This document shows, piece by piece, positions 1-7,438 of a DNA stretch of 64,000 nucleotides. Within the stretch, counting starts at the first letter, position 1, and each line of letters starts with the position of its first letter. The notes under the pieces were generated by a model. It ran no database searches. It saw only the letters and a program-made list of their open reading frames with translations, and was not told the origin of the DNA. The DNA is from JABCPE02 sp963519075. GTDB lineage: Bacteria > Bacteroidota > Bacteroidia > Flavobacteriales > Weeksellaceae. Position numbers and translations under genes: made by a program. The stretch spans positions 1 through 64,000 of the forward strand of contig CAUQMH010000001.1 of NCBI GenBank assembly GCA_963519075.1, in the 5' to 3' direction.

Positions 1-1
1 G

Positions 2-400
2 GAATACATCAAAGCAAAGCACAAGGAACTAGGAATAGACACGGAGGATTTAGAAAGTAAAAATATCCATATCCATGTCCCAGAAGGCGCTACACCGAAA
101 GATGGCCCTTCTGCGGGAATTGCGATGCTTACCTCTATGGTGTCCAGCTACACCAACCGAAAAGTAAGACCTCATCTGGCAATGACAGGCGAAATTACCC
201 TGAGAGGAAAAGTGCTTCCTGTGGGAGGAATTAAGGAAAAACTCTTGGCGGCGGTTCGCTCAGGCGTGAAAGAAGTAATTCTCTGCGAGGAAAACAGAAA
301 AGATGTGGAAGATATCAAGGGAGATTATTTCAAGGATTTAAAAATCCATTATGTGAAAACAATGAAAGAAGTAGTAGATTTAGCTTTAGAAAAAAAATAA
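2..400 (+). CDS. lon: Lon protease, C-terminal part (cut by window start)
   Basis: This is the proteolytic domain of the ATP-dependent serine protease Lon, which degrades misfolded and regulatory proteins in the cytoplasm. The reading frame is open from base 2, so the AAA+ part lies outside the window. The catalytic serine sits in a GPSAG motif (serine codon at 110-112), and the catalytic lysine is in GGIKEK (codon at 233-235), the Ser-Lys dyad of family S16. The internal ATG at 125 is not a gene start, because the conserved domain runs through it. The stop lies 4 bases before aroQ, so the two are probably co-transcribed. Confidence 0.96.
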   Translation, partial: EYIKAKHKELGIDTEDLESKNIHIHVPEGATPKDGPSAGIAMLTSMVSSYTNRKVRPHLAMTGEITLRGKVLPVGGIKEKLLAAVRSGVKEVILCEENRKDVEDIKGDYFKDLKIHYVKTMKEVVDLALEKK

Positions 401-404
401 TGGT

Positions 405-812
405 ATGAAAATTCTAATCGTCAATGGCCCTAACCTGAACCTTCTCGGAACTCGTGAACCTGAAATTTATGGAACGGTTTCCATGGCTGATTTTTTAGAA
501 AATCTAAAGGAAATATTTCCCGAAGATGAAATTCTATTTTTCCAATCCAATATAGAGGGAGAAATCATCAACAGGCTGCAAAAAAGTGATTATGAAGCTC
601 TTATCATCAATCCTGCTGCTTATACTCATTACTCTTATGCGATTGCAGACTGCCTCAAAAACATTCAAAAACCCAAAATAGAAGTCCACATCAGCAATAT
701 CTATGCAAGAGAAGAATTTAGACAAAAATCAGTAACCGCGGCTCATTGCAGCGGTGTCATCTCTGGATTTGGGCTAGATGGCTACCGACTGGCTATTTTA
801 AGTTTGAAATAA
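405..812 (+). CDS. aroQ: 3-dehydroquinate dehydratase, type II
   Basis: Type II dehydroquinase catalyses the third step of the shikimate pathway, 3-dehydroquinate to 3-dehydroshikimate. The 135-residue length is slightly short for a family usually near 145. Family signatures are visible: the N-terminal NGPNLNLLGTREPEIYG segment with the catalytic tyrosine at about residue 22, the NPAAYTH motif in the middle, and the EVHISN histidine motif near residue 95. It starts 4 bases after the lon stop and ends just before a strong hairpin, so it closes this transcription unit. Confidence 0.96.
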   Translation: MKILIVNGPNLNLLGTREPEIYGTVSMADFLENLKEIFPEDEILFFQSNIEGEIINRLQKSDYEALIINPAAYTHYSYAIADCLKNIQKPKIEVHISNIYAREEFRQKSVTAAHCSGVISGFGLDGYRLAILSLK

Positions 813-833
813 AATTTTTAATTTAACTAAAAT

Positions 834-862
834 CTCCTTATCAAAATTGATAAGGAGGTTTT
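834..862. terminator. Bidirectional intrinsic terminator between aroQ and a lipoprotein gene
   Basis: A perfect 11-bp inverted repeat (834-844 with 847-857) is followed by a T-run on the plus strand. It lies between two convergent genes and can end transcripts from both sides. Confidence 0.8.
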
Positions 863-891
863 TATTGTGAGTAAAAAATACATTTGGAAAA

Positions 892-1488
892 TTACTTGAT
901 TTCTATCAACTTCTCTTTAAAATCATAGTATGACATAGCATCTTTTGTAGGAGAAATTCTTATAAATTTGGATTTTAAAGAGTCTTCATTTTTATATTTT
1001 GAGAAATACAATTTTAATCTTTTTGTTTCATATTTTTTCAATAAGTTATATTTTATTGAGAGTGTAATTTCTTCTTTTTCTTGAGGACTAATTATTAAAA
1101 AAATAAAATCATCTAATGATATTACAGGTGGATCTCTATCTTCCTGTTCCTCAAGATATTTGCTTACAATTTCACTATAAAAAGGATAGTAACTGATTTC
1201 AACCACATCTTTATTTACACTCTTTATTTTAGGGTATGTTCTTTTATCTAAATCTCCCTCATAATCATATATCATGCAGTAGTATTCATTGCTTTTATTT
1301 TCAATATTTATAGTGATTAAAAAATCATTATTATTTTCCACAGGATGTAATGCATGTATGTTTATATCATTTAGTTCGTTATTTATGGGGTTGTTTTGAG
1401 GCAAAGCACTCTTTTTCTCACAATCTAAACACAAACATAATAATACTACTAACAATATTTTATTTACTTTGGCTTTGATATATTTCAT
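892..1488 (-). CDS. Hypothetical lipoprotein
   Basis: I do not recognise this 198-residue protein. It begins with a basic N-terminus and a hydrophobic stretch (about residues 11-21) ending in LCLDC, a lipobox with the lipidated cysteine most likely at residue 23, followed by Glu-Lys-Lys. It is therefore probably an exported lipoprotein. The rest is polar and rich in Lys, Asn and Glu, with no domain I can name. ATG start. It sits beside a decayed gene and a small exported protein, in a patch that looks under weak selection. Confidence 0.75.
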   Translation of the reverse strand: MKYIKAKVNKILLVVLLCLCLDCEKKSALPQNNPINNELNDINIHALHPVENNNDFLITINIENKSNEYYCMIYDYEGDLDKRTYPKIKSVNKDVVEISYYPFYSEIVSKYLEEQEDRDPPVISLDDFIFLIISPQEKEEITLSIKYNLLKKYETKRLKLYFSKYKNEDSLKSKFIRISPTKDAMSYYDFKEKLIEIK

Positions 1489-1533
1489 ATGCTGTTATTG
1501 TTTTTTTTAATTCTTTTAAAAATTTAAATAAAG

Positions 1534-1557
1534 ATTTTATATGAATAAAACCCAACA
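1534..1557 (-). repeat. Partial copy of the hairpin at 2330-2359
   Basis: Read on the minus strand, this begins TGTTGG followed by TTTTAT, closely matching the arm of the perfect hairpin at 2330-2359. The distal CCAACA of the returning arm is missing. It lies just after the pseudogene stop and looks like a decayed terminator of the same origin. Confidence 0.4.
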
Positions 1558-1571
1558 CATTGGAATATCAC

Positions 1572-1919
1572 TTACCACCATTTTTGACTTTGTCCAACAA
1601 GGACATAAGTATTATTTATTTTTCTGTATATATAGAGTTTCTCGCTGTTAAGGTTCTTTATATACAGAATCATTCTTTTTTATAATATTTGAAAGTTTGT
1701 CATTGAAAAAAATGTTCATCCGCAAAATAGTCTCCTTTATCATTTCTATTATAACGATAATGGTTTTCTCCTCTTTTTAGAGAAATATCCCAAACCACAC
1801 CTTTTATTTCTGCTTGATACATATTTTGTTTTTGTATTTTTCTATTAATTTAAATTGTAATCAATGTTATTATAAAACCCACCTATAATGGCTATTGATA
1901 AAATTCGTTTCGTTTTCAT
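1572..1919 (-). pseudogene. Decayed small membrane-anchored protein gene
   Basis: No long frame exists here, but joining minus-strand frames gives a coherent protein of about 115 residues. It starts at an ATG at 1919 (MKTKRILSIAIIGG) and continues as a hydrophobic segment. Next comes MYQAEIKGVVWDIS, an open stretch at 1820-1700, then DKLSNIIKKNDSVYKEP, and finally NSEKLYIYRKINN, ending in QKWW and a TAA at 1572-1574. Joining them needs single-base frameshifts near 1877, 1705 and 1650 plus one read-through TAA near 1850. The layout, an N-terminal membrane anchor and a short charged domain, resembles the intact neighbour at 2019-2303. With four lesions in 350 bases, true decay is likelier than sequencing error. 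Bases 1920-2018 hold nothing I recognise. Confidence 0.6.
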
Positions 1920-2018
1920 TTGGGATATTATTTTACTTCCTTATACTTTTTAGCCATAAAAACAGAAAGAAGAAAGATAAACACAGTAAGATATATATAA
2001 TCTTATATTTTATTTTCC

Positions 2019-2303
2019 CTACAATATAGCATCCTCTTCTTCATCATAATAGAAAATATCATCACTATACTCGCCCTCTTTTAATTTGCCTGGGTAAGGT
2101 ATTCCTTTGTATATTCTATTATTATATTTAATATCGCAGGTAGATGATGATTTTGCAAACCTATGAATATTAAGAATATATACTTTAACAGGTTTGTTAT
2201 ATTTTATAAAATTTTCTTTATTTTTTATATCAAAATAAGCACTCGCTGTAAATACTGATATAGCAATAAAAAATATAAAATATATGTAGTTCTTTATTTT
2301 CAT
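2019..2303 (-). CDS. Small membrane-anchored hypothetical protein
   Basis: The 94-residue protein has one N-terminal hydrophobic segment (about residues 5-23) that could be an uncleaved anchor or a signal peptide, then a short polar domain with a single cysteine and an acidic C-terminus. An upstream TTG at 2327 is in frame, but the ATG at 2303 is preferred because a purine-rich GGGGAAA precedes it at a suitable distance. I do not recognise the family. Its architecture matches the broken gene at 1572-1919, so the two may be paralogues. Confidence 0.6.
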   Translation of the reverse strand: MKIKNYIYFIFFIAISVFTASAYFDIKNKENFIKYNKPVKVYILNIHRFAKSSSTCDIKYNNRIYKGIPYPGKLKEGEYSDDIFYYDEEEDAIL

Positions 2304-2329
2304 TATACTATTTCCCCTATTTATCAAAA

Positions 2330-2359
2330 TGTTGGATTTTATTTATATAAAATCCAACA
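2330..2359 (-). terminator. Perfect hairpin, probable terminator of the DUF4253 operon
   Basis: A 13-bp perfect inverted repeat (2330-2342 with 2347-2359) has a 4-base loop and a short T-run on the minus strand. It follows the DUF4253 stop at 2393 and directly precedes the small gene at 2303. Confidence 0.65.
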
Positions 2360-2392
2360 CTTTTATGATATTACATTTTTCCCATTTTTAGT

Positions 2393-3148
2393 TTAATCCC
2401 ACCAAAAATACCACTGTTTGTTTTGATAAAGCGTTTCTACGAGGGATTCCACATCGCCCACACCCTGCTCCACGATATCCACATCAAAAAGATACTGCTC
2501 TATGGCAAGCTCCATCAAGGCTGATTTATCAGAAACTGGCTGATTTAGGTAAAATTCTGCCGTGTCATAGGTGATTGTCGCCAGCTCTGCTCCGTGTTTT
2601 TCGTGCCAATATTTTGCCATTGCAGTCATTTCAACTGGAAGCGGACAGTCATTAAACCCACCCATCGGCAGCCACGCAAAGGCTTCATAGGATTTTTCTG
2701 TCGGAAGTTTTACGATGACCACATCTTCTTTTATCGTGCTTTTACTCTCATCATCATAGTCAATATCCAAATAAGCACTAAACATCAATTCCTCATCTTC
2801 TGGCACTTCCCACTGAATTTCATCAACAGAAACCTCTCCCAAAAACTCTTTTTTCTCTTCTTTGTAAAAATCGGCTCCGTTTAGTTTCTGTGCTTCGGCA
2901 AGGATTTTTTCACGATAAATTTTCATCCCTTCCTTTGTGAAATCCAAATCCTCATCCTCCAAATCTATTTCAAATTTTTCAAGCAATATATCATCCGCCG
3001 TCACTATCACGGGCGTGAATTTCTGCTCTTTGCCTTCCTTCCAAAGATTTAGATAAGTTTCTACCAATTGTTTTGGATCAGTATTTGGCGCAACTGGAAT
3101 GACCTCGCAGTCCAATAATTCTTGTATTTTTTTGATGTTTTCTGTCAT
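2393..3148 (-). CDS. DUF4253 domain protein
   Basis: The C-terminal half has the features I associate with DUF4253: a proline-rich LPMGGFNDCPLPVEM stretch, KYWHEKHGAE, a DTAEFYLNQP segment, EQYLFDVDIVEQGVG and a terminal WYFWWD. The biochemical function of this family is unknown. The frame extends upstream to 3220, but that part overlaps the ctlX stop. The ATG at 3148 lies 19 bases after that stop and gives a plausible 251-residue soluble protein. It is the last gene of a three-gene minus-strand unit with two arginine-deiminase-superfamily enzymes, but nothing in the sequence ties it to their reaction. Confidence 0.8.
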   Translation of the reverse strand: MTENIKKIQELLDCEVIPVAPNTDPKQLVETYLNLWKEGKEQKFTPVIVTADDILLEKFEIDLEDEDLDFTKEGMKIYREKILAEAQKLNGADFYKEEKKEFLGEVSVDEIQWEVPEDEELMFSAYLDIDYDDESKSTIKEDVVIVKLPTEKSYEAFAWLPMGGFNDCPLPVEMTAMAKYWHEKHGAELATITYDTAEFYLNQPVSDKSALMELAIEQYLFDVDIVEQGVGDVESLVETLYQNKQWYFWWD

Positions 3149-3167
3149 GACTAAAACTTTTTTTCTG

Positions 3168-4091
3168 CTATTTCTTTGGTAAAAACACTTCCGCAAGCAT
3201 ACATCTAGCACCGCCGCCACCGTTAATTTCTATCGTCCTTAAATCAGAAGAAATGATTTGGCTGTATTTTTCAATATTTTTTATCTGCTCCTGCGTGAGT
3301 GAACTGTATGCTGTTTGGCTCATTATCAATAACTTATCTCCCTTATCATTATGCAGCTGGAGCATATTTCCCGCGAAATTATGCATCTGCTCTTCGGTGA
3401 TGTCTATGATTTCTTTTCCTGATTTTTCTATGGTTTCTACCACCTGTTTTCGCTCCGTTTCATCATCTATACAATCAAGACAAATCACCGCAAACTTATC
3501 CGCCAGACACATCATCACATTAGTATGATAGATAGGCATACGCTGGTGGTCTATGGTCTGATACGAATGAAAAACAACAGGTTTAAAGCCGATTTTCGCG
3601 CAGAATTCACGGAACAAATCCTCATCCAGACGGACAGAAACCGAGCCGTATGCTATCTTATTATCTTGGTCAAAGATGATGCTTCCCGTTCCTTCCAAAA
3701 ACTTGTTCTCCTTTTCGGACTGGGTAAAATCCATGATTTCTTTCACCTCAAAACCTTCATTTTTCAGCTTTTCTATGATGTCCATTCGGCGTTCATCTCT
3801 TCGGTTCGGTGCGAACATCGGATAAAGGACTACCCTTCCCTCTGGGCTGAAACTCACCCAGTTATTTGGGAAAATAGAATCTGGCGTATGTGGTTCCAAA
3901 GTGTCTTTAACCACGATAACATTGATTCCGTGCGAACGAAGTTTTTCCACAAAAGCATTAAACTCAGCCAAGGCTTTCAGCTGAGTATTTTCGTTCTCGG
4001 AGTTTATTTGGAAATAATTGTTCTCGGCAGTCTGAGCATTGTAGCCAAACGCCACAGGCTCTATCATAAGAACGGTGTTGGTTGTCTGCAT
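3168..4091 (-). CDS. ctlX: CtlX-like citrulline/arginine hydrolase (pentein fold)
   Basis: This 307-residue protein belongs to the guanidino-group-modifying pentein superfamily, in the branch named after the citrulline utilization hydrolase CtlX. The landmarks are DSIFPNNW at 71-78, EGTGS at 133-137, the catalytic histidine in YHTN at 189, and the catalytic cysteine at 297 in a GGGGARC motif near the C-terminus. CtlX enzymes hydrolyse the ureido group of citrulline to give ornithine, although related proteins act on other guanidino compounds. It lies 12 bases downstream of a second pentein enzyme, suggesting consecutive steps. Family placement is firm; the substrate is inferred. Confidence 0.88.
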   Translation of the reverse strand: MQTTNTVLMIEPVAFGYNAQTAENNYFQINSENENTQLKALAEFNAFVEKLRSHGINVIVVKDTLEPHTPDSIFPNNWVSFSPEGRVVLYPMFAPNRRDERRMDIIEKLKNEGFEVKEIMDFTQSEKENKFLEGTGSIIFDQDNKIAYGSVSVRLDEDLFREFCAKIGFKPVVFHSYQTIDHQRMPIYHTNVMMCLADKFAVICLDCIDDETERKQVVETIEKSGKEIIDITEEQMHNFAGNMLQLHNDKGDKLLIMSQTAYSSLTQEQIKNIEKYSQIISSDLRTIEINGGGGARCMLAEVFLPKK

Positions 4092-4103
4092 TTTTTCTAT
4101 TTT

Positions 4104-5018
4104 TTATTCCCTTACTAATGGCATAGTAGAACATCTTAAAAGCCCTCCCATTTTGGAAATCTCACGATAAGGAATTTCTTCTACTTTAATATTCCAAACA
4201 TCTTGTAAATGTCTGTTCATCCTAGTGAAAGCCGCATCCGAAACGACTACTTCTGGCGAAATCGAAAAAATATTTGGATTCATTTCAAACATTTCTTCTT
4301 TGGTAACATGAAAACAATTTTCTTCCCCAAAAATATCCAAAATCAGTCTGTAATCACTCTCATCCACAAAACCATCCTTGTAGATGATACATTTATCCTT
4401 TCCTACGGGATTAAATGTACAATCCAGATGCAAAATGCCTTCATACGGAACAGTGTCATTCTTTTTTAGTTCTAGGTCTATTATCCTTTTTTTAGGGAAA
4501 TATTCTTTGAGGGTTTCTATGGCGTATTCGTTAGTTCTCGCCGTTTTGAAATTTCTATAATCCTCACTAAAACAAGTTCCTATAAACAGGAAATCATTCC
4601 ATACTATCACATCTCCTCCTTCTATGTGGGCTGTGTCTGGCAGGTTGATGATTTTACGCCACTCCACTTGTTCGAATATTTTGGAATAAGCCTCCTGTTC
4701 ATCGGCTCTGTCTGGAATAAGATTAGACAATATCATCTTATCTTCTATGACAAACGCCACATCTCGCGCGAAGACCTGATTATAATCTTTGATAATATCT
4801 GGACGAATAACCTCTACATCATATTTCTTGAGAACTTTTTCAAACTCAGTCATTTCATGTATGATATCTTCTTCCTTTGGGTAAACGCCCTGCTGGATGG
4901 TGTGGTATGATTTCGCATCATAACTCTCCTCCAGAGTAGGGTCTGCTCCCATAGATACTGGCTGACCAAGAACTACAGATTTTAATCTTCCTGTTTCGTT
5001 GTTAATATTTAGTTTCAT
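4104..5018 (-). CDS. Arginine deiminase family protein
   Basis: This is a second pentein-fold enzyme, with substrate-binding FARD at 83-86, EGGD at 133-136, the catalytic His197-x-Asp199 pair, and Cys296 in a GGLLRCSTMPLVR tail typical of arginine deiminases. At 304 residues it is shorter than classical ArcA (about 400) and nearer dimethylarginine dimethylaminohydrolases. Either activity would release citrulline. It is the first gene of the operon and is followed by the CtlX-like gene, which could consume citrulline. No arcB or arcC (carbamoyl-phosphate route) is seen in the window. Confidence 0.87.
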   Translation of the reverse strand: MKLNINNETGRLKSVVLGQPVSMGADPTLEESYDAKSYHTIQQGVYPKEEDIIHEMTEFEKVLKKYDVEVIRPDIIKDYNQVFARDVAFVIEDKMILSNLIPDRADEQEAYSKIFEQVEWRKIINLPDTAHIEGGDVIVWNDFLFIGTCFSEDYRNFKTARTNEYAIETLKEYFPKKRIIDLELKKNDTVPYEGILHLDCTFNPVGKDKCIIYKDGFVDESDYRLILDIFGEENCFHVTKEEMFEMNPNIFSISPEVVVSDAAFTRMNRHLQDVWNIKVEEIPYREISKMGGLLRCSTMPLVRE

Positions 5019-5071
5019 AATTTTTTGCTGTAATGTTAAGAAAAGACTTGTTATCTATCCTTCCTTAAAAA

Positions 5072-5650
5072 TTATTTTATTTTAGGAACTTCTATTTGGA
5101 TTATTTTATTTACTAAATCAAGTTTTTTATTTTTCAAGACAGAAAACATATTATCCATCTCTTTTTTAGTGTATGCTCTGTCACTAACGCCGAAAAGCAA
5201 AATACCCTTTCTCTTCGGTGTATTTATTCTAAAATATCGATAAACATTTCTTTCTAAAATAAGAACTTCCTTTCCGTCCTGAGAGTTTTTACTTATTATA
5301 AAATCAAGCATATACTCATTCTCTCTTTCATACATTTGATAATTTATGATAGGATTTTGCTTTTTGCTATTCTCCAAATTATTGACAAAATTACTTATCG
5401 CATCCTTTGGAGTCAAATCCCCTTCCAAGAAATCAATCATAATCATCCTTGTGTATTTTTCTACATTTTCATTTGGCAAAATATACTCTTGCTTGTAGAA
5501 ATTACTCGCTGGATGGGAACTCCATACCAGTTTATAATCCTTATTATCAAATCTATATTTATCTCCTAAATGTAGATAATCTTCCACTTTTTTCTGCGCC
5601 ATGAAAAACTGAACCATGAGCATCAGAAATAATACTAATCTTCTTTTCAT
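5072..5650 (-). CDS. Hypothetical secreted protein
   Basis: The 192-residue protein has a clear signal peptide: basic MKRR, a hydrophobic stretch to about residue 17, then MAQKK with cleavage probable after Ala. There is no lipobox cysteine, so it is probably periplasmic or secreted. The mature part is mixed polar sequence without cysteines and with no domain I recognise. It lies between the arginine-deiminase operon and a TM2 gene on the same strand. Confidence 0.7.
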   Translation of the reverse strand: MKRRLVLFLMLMVQFFMAQKKVEDYLHLGDKYRFDNKDYKLVWSSHPASNFYKQEYILPNENVEKYTRMIMIDFLEGDLTPKDAISNFVNNLENSKKQNPIINYQMYERENEYMLDFIISKNSQDGKEVLILERNVYRYFRINTPKRKGILLFGVSDRAYTKKEMDNMFSVLKNKKLDLVNKIIQIEVPKIK

Positions 5651-5719
5651 TATCTCTTATTTTAAAAAAAAGGCATCCAAATCCACAAAGAAATCCTTTA
5701 TATATTTTGGATTATCATC

Positions 5720-5998
5720 TTAAAACCAAGGTCTTCTCCCTACTTGATAAATTTGGTAAAATTCTTCATCGGATTTTGTAAGATAAATTATCCCTTCTAC
5801 AAAAGGAATAACACTCGCTAATCCACATGAGAAAAAACTCATTAATATTTGAAGAACTCCCTCTTTGGTGTATCCTAAAATAAATTTATGAATACCAAAA
5901 CCTCCTAACATGATAGCTAAAACTCCTGCTAAGACTTTTTTATTATCTCGATAAATAGGCGAAGGATTTTGAAAATTCTGGTTTTCCATTTTATTCAT
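5720..5998 (-). CDS. TM2 domain membrane protein
   Basis: A short polar N-terminus precedes a TM2 domain, two membrane helices joined by a tight turn. The domain opens with KKVLAGVLAIMLGGFGIHKFILGY, with its hallmark Gly-x-His-x-Phe, and ends in a second helix. The C-terminus is short and soluble. TM2 proteins are widespread and of unclear role. A second ATG at 5989 could be the true start. The gene is 12 bases from the enolase gene on the same strand and may be read through from it. Confidence 0.85.
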   Translation of the reverse strand: MNKMENQNFQNPSPIYRDNKKVLAGVLAIMLGGFGIHKFILGYTKEGVLQILMSFFSCGLASVIPFVEGIIYLTKSDEEFYQIYQVGRRPWF

Positions 5999-6009
5999 TA
6001 ATTTAATTT

Positions 6010-7302
6010 TTATCTCTTGATTTTAAAGGCATCCATCCCTGGAAAAATCGCCGTTTCACCAAGAGCTTCTTCTATTCTTAATAACTGGTTGTATTTCGCC
6101 ATTCTGTCTGAACGAGAAGCCGAACCTGTTTTTATCTGTCCGCAATTCATCGCTACAGCAAGGTCTGCTATGGTAGAGTCTTCCGTTTCTCCTGAACGGT
6201 GGGACATTACCGAAGTGTATTTGTTATGCTGAGCCATCTGCACGGCAGCCATCGTTTCAGAAAGAGAACCGATTTGGTTTACTTTCACCAAAATAGAATT
6301 GGCTACACCTTGCTTTATCCCTTGTGAAAGTCGCTCTACATTCGTCACGAAAAGGTCATCTCCTACCAGCTGCACTCTGTCGCCTATCTTGTCTGTCAAG
6401 AGCTTCCAGCCTTCCCAGTCATCTTCCTGCATTCCGTCTTCGATGGAAATAATCGGGTATTTCTGTGTCAGTTCAGCCAAGTAAGAAACCTGCTCTTCTC
6501 TCGTGCGGTAAGCTCCGCCCTCTCCTTCAAATTTTCTATAATCATAAACTCCATCTTTATAAAACTCCGAAGAAGCACAGTCCAATGCCAACATAATATC
6601 ATCCCCTGGTCTGTATCCTGCTTTTTCTATCGCTTGGAGCAAAGTATCCAGAGCATCTTCTGTCCCCTTGAAAGTCGGTGCAAAACCTCCCTCATCTCCC
6701 ACTGCTGTGGATAGTCCGCGAGATTTCAAAATAGATTTCAAATGATGGAAAATCTCCGTTCCTTTTCTAAGAGCATGAGAGAAAGAATCTGCCTTCACTG
6801 GCATAATCATAAACTCTTGGAACGCGATAGGAGCATCCGAGTGAGAACCTCCATTGATGACATTCATCATCGGAACAGGCAGAGTATTGGCATTTACACC
6901 GCCCACATATTTATAAAGAGGCATTCTAAGGTGTGCCGCTGCAGCTCTTGCCACTGCTAGAGAAACCCCAAGAATAGCATTAGCCCCGAGTTTTCCTTTA
7001 TTTTTAGTTCCATCAGCTTCTATCATGATTTGGTCAATAAGGTTCTGCTGAGTGACAGGAAGCCCGATGATTTCAGGAGCGATGATTTCCCTTACATTTT
7101 CTACAGCTTTTTCCACGCCTTTTCCTAAAAACTCTGCGCCGCCGTCACGAAGTTCCACCGCCTCATGTTCCCCTGTGGATGCCCCAGAAGGCACTGCTGC
7201 ACGCCCCATAGCACCGCTGTCTGTAAATACATCTACCTCCACAGTAGGATTACCGCGAGAGTCTAAAATCTGTCTTGCTTCGATGAATGAAATAAATCCC
7301 AT
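6010..7302 (-). CDS. eno: Enolase
   Basis: Enolase interconverts 2-phosphoglycerate and phosphoenolpyruvate in glycolysis. The N-terminal SRGNPTVEV motif, GDEGGFAP (catalytic Glu), the Mg-binding Asp/Glu/Asp in LALDCAS, SIEDGM and GDDLFVTN, the catalytic Lys in ILVKVNQIG and the SHRSGETED signature are all present. The frame extends to 7347, but the ATG at 7302 matches the family N-terminus (MGFISFIEARQILDSRG). In addition, a TAnnTTTG promoter core sits at 7354-7347, so the longer start would fall inside the promoter. The length is 430 residues, normal for the family. Confidence 0.98.
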   Translation of the reverse strand: MGFISFIEARQILDSRGNPTVEVDVFTDSGAMGRAAVPSGASTGEHEAVELRDGGAEFLGKGVEKAVENVREIIAPEIIGLPVTQQNLIDQIMIEADGTKNKGKLGANAILGVSLAVARAAAAHLRMPLYKYVGGVNANTLPVPMMNVINGGSHSDAPIAFQEFMIMPVKADSFSHALRKGTEIFHHLKSILKSRGLSTAVGDEGGFAPTFKGTEDALDTLLQAIEKAGYRPGDDIMLALDCASSEFYKDGVYDYRKFEGEGGAYRTREEQVSYLAELTQKYPIISIEDGMQEDDWEGWKLLTDKIGDRVQLVGDDLFVTNVERLSQGIKQGVANSILVKVNQIGSLSETMAAVQMAQHNKYTSVMSHRSGETEDSTIADLAVAMNCGQIKTGSASRSDRMAKYNQLLRIEEALGETAIFPGMDAFKIKR

Positions 7303-7346
7303 TTTAATATTTTTTTTAATGTTATAATTAATTTTTATTCGTTTCA

Positions 7347-7354
7347 CAAATCTA
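7347..7354 (-). promoter_or_regulatory. Promoter core of eno
   Basis: TAGATTTG on the minus strand fits the Bacteroidota -7 consensus TAnnTTTG. It lies about 45 bases ahead of the enolase ATG. No clear -33 TTTG was seen. Confidence 0.6.
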
Positions 7355-7438
7355 ACGAAAACCTATGAATTCTAAAAATTATTTTCTATTTGAAGGGATT
7401 TTTTTTTTTACTTACTTTTGAGAAAATTTTTCCTGAAA

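Noticed and set aside
1541..1651. Short plus-strand frame beginning MNKTQHIG
   Set aside because: It is antisense to the end of the pseudogene, whose joined protein is more coherent.
3149..3220. Longer N-terminus for the DUF4253 protein
   Set aside because: It would overlap the ctlX coding end; the ATG at 3148 follows the ctlX stop with normal spacing.
3525..4118. Plus-strand frame of 197 residues
   Set aside because: It lies fully antisense to the CtlX-like gene, whose motifs and operon context are clear, and its translation shows no domain.
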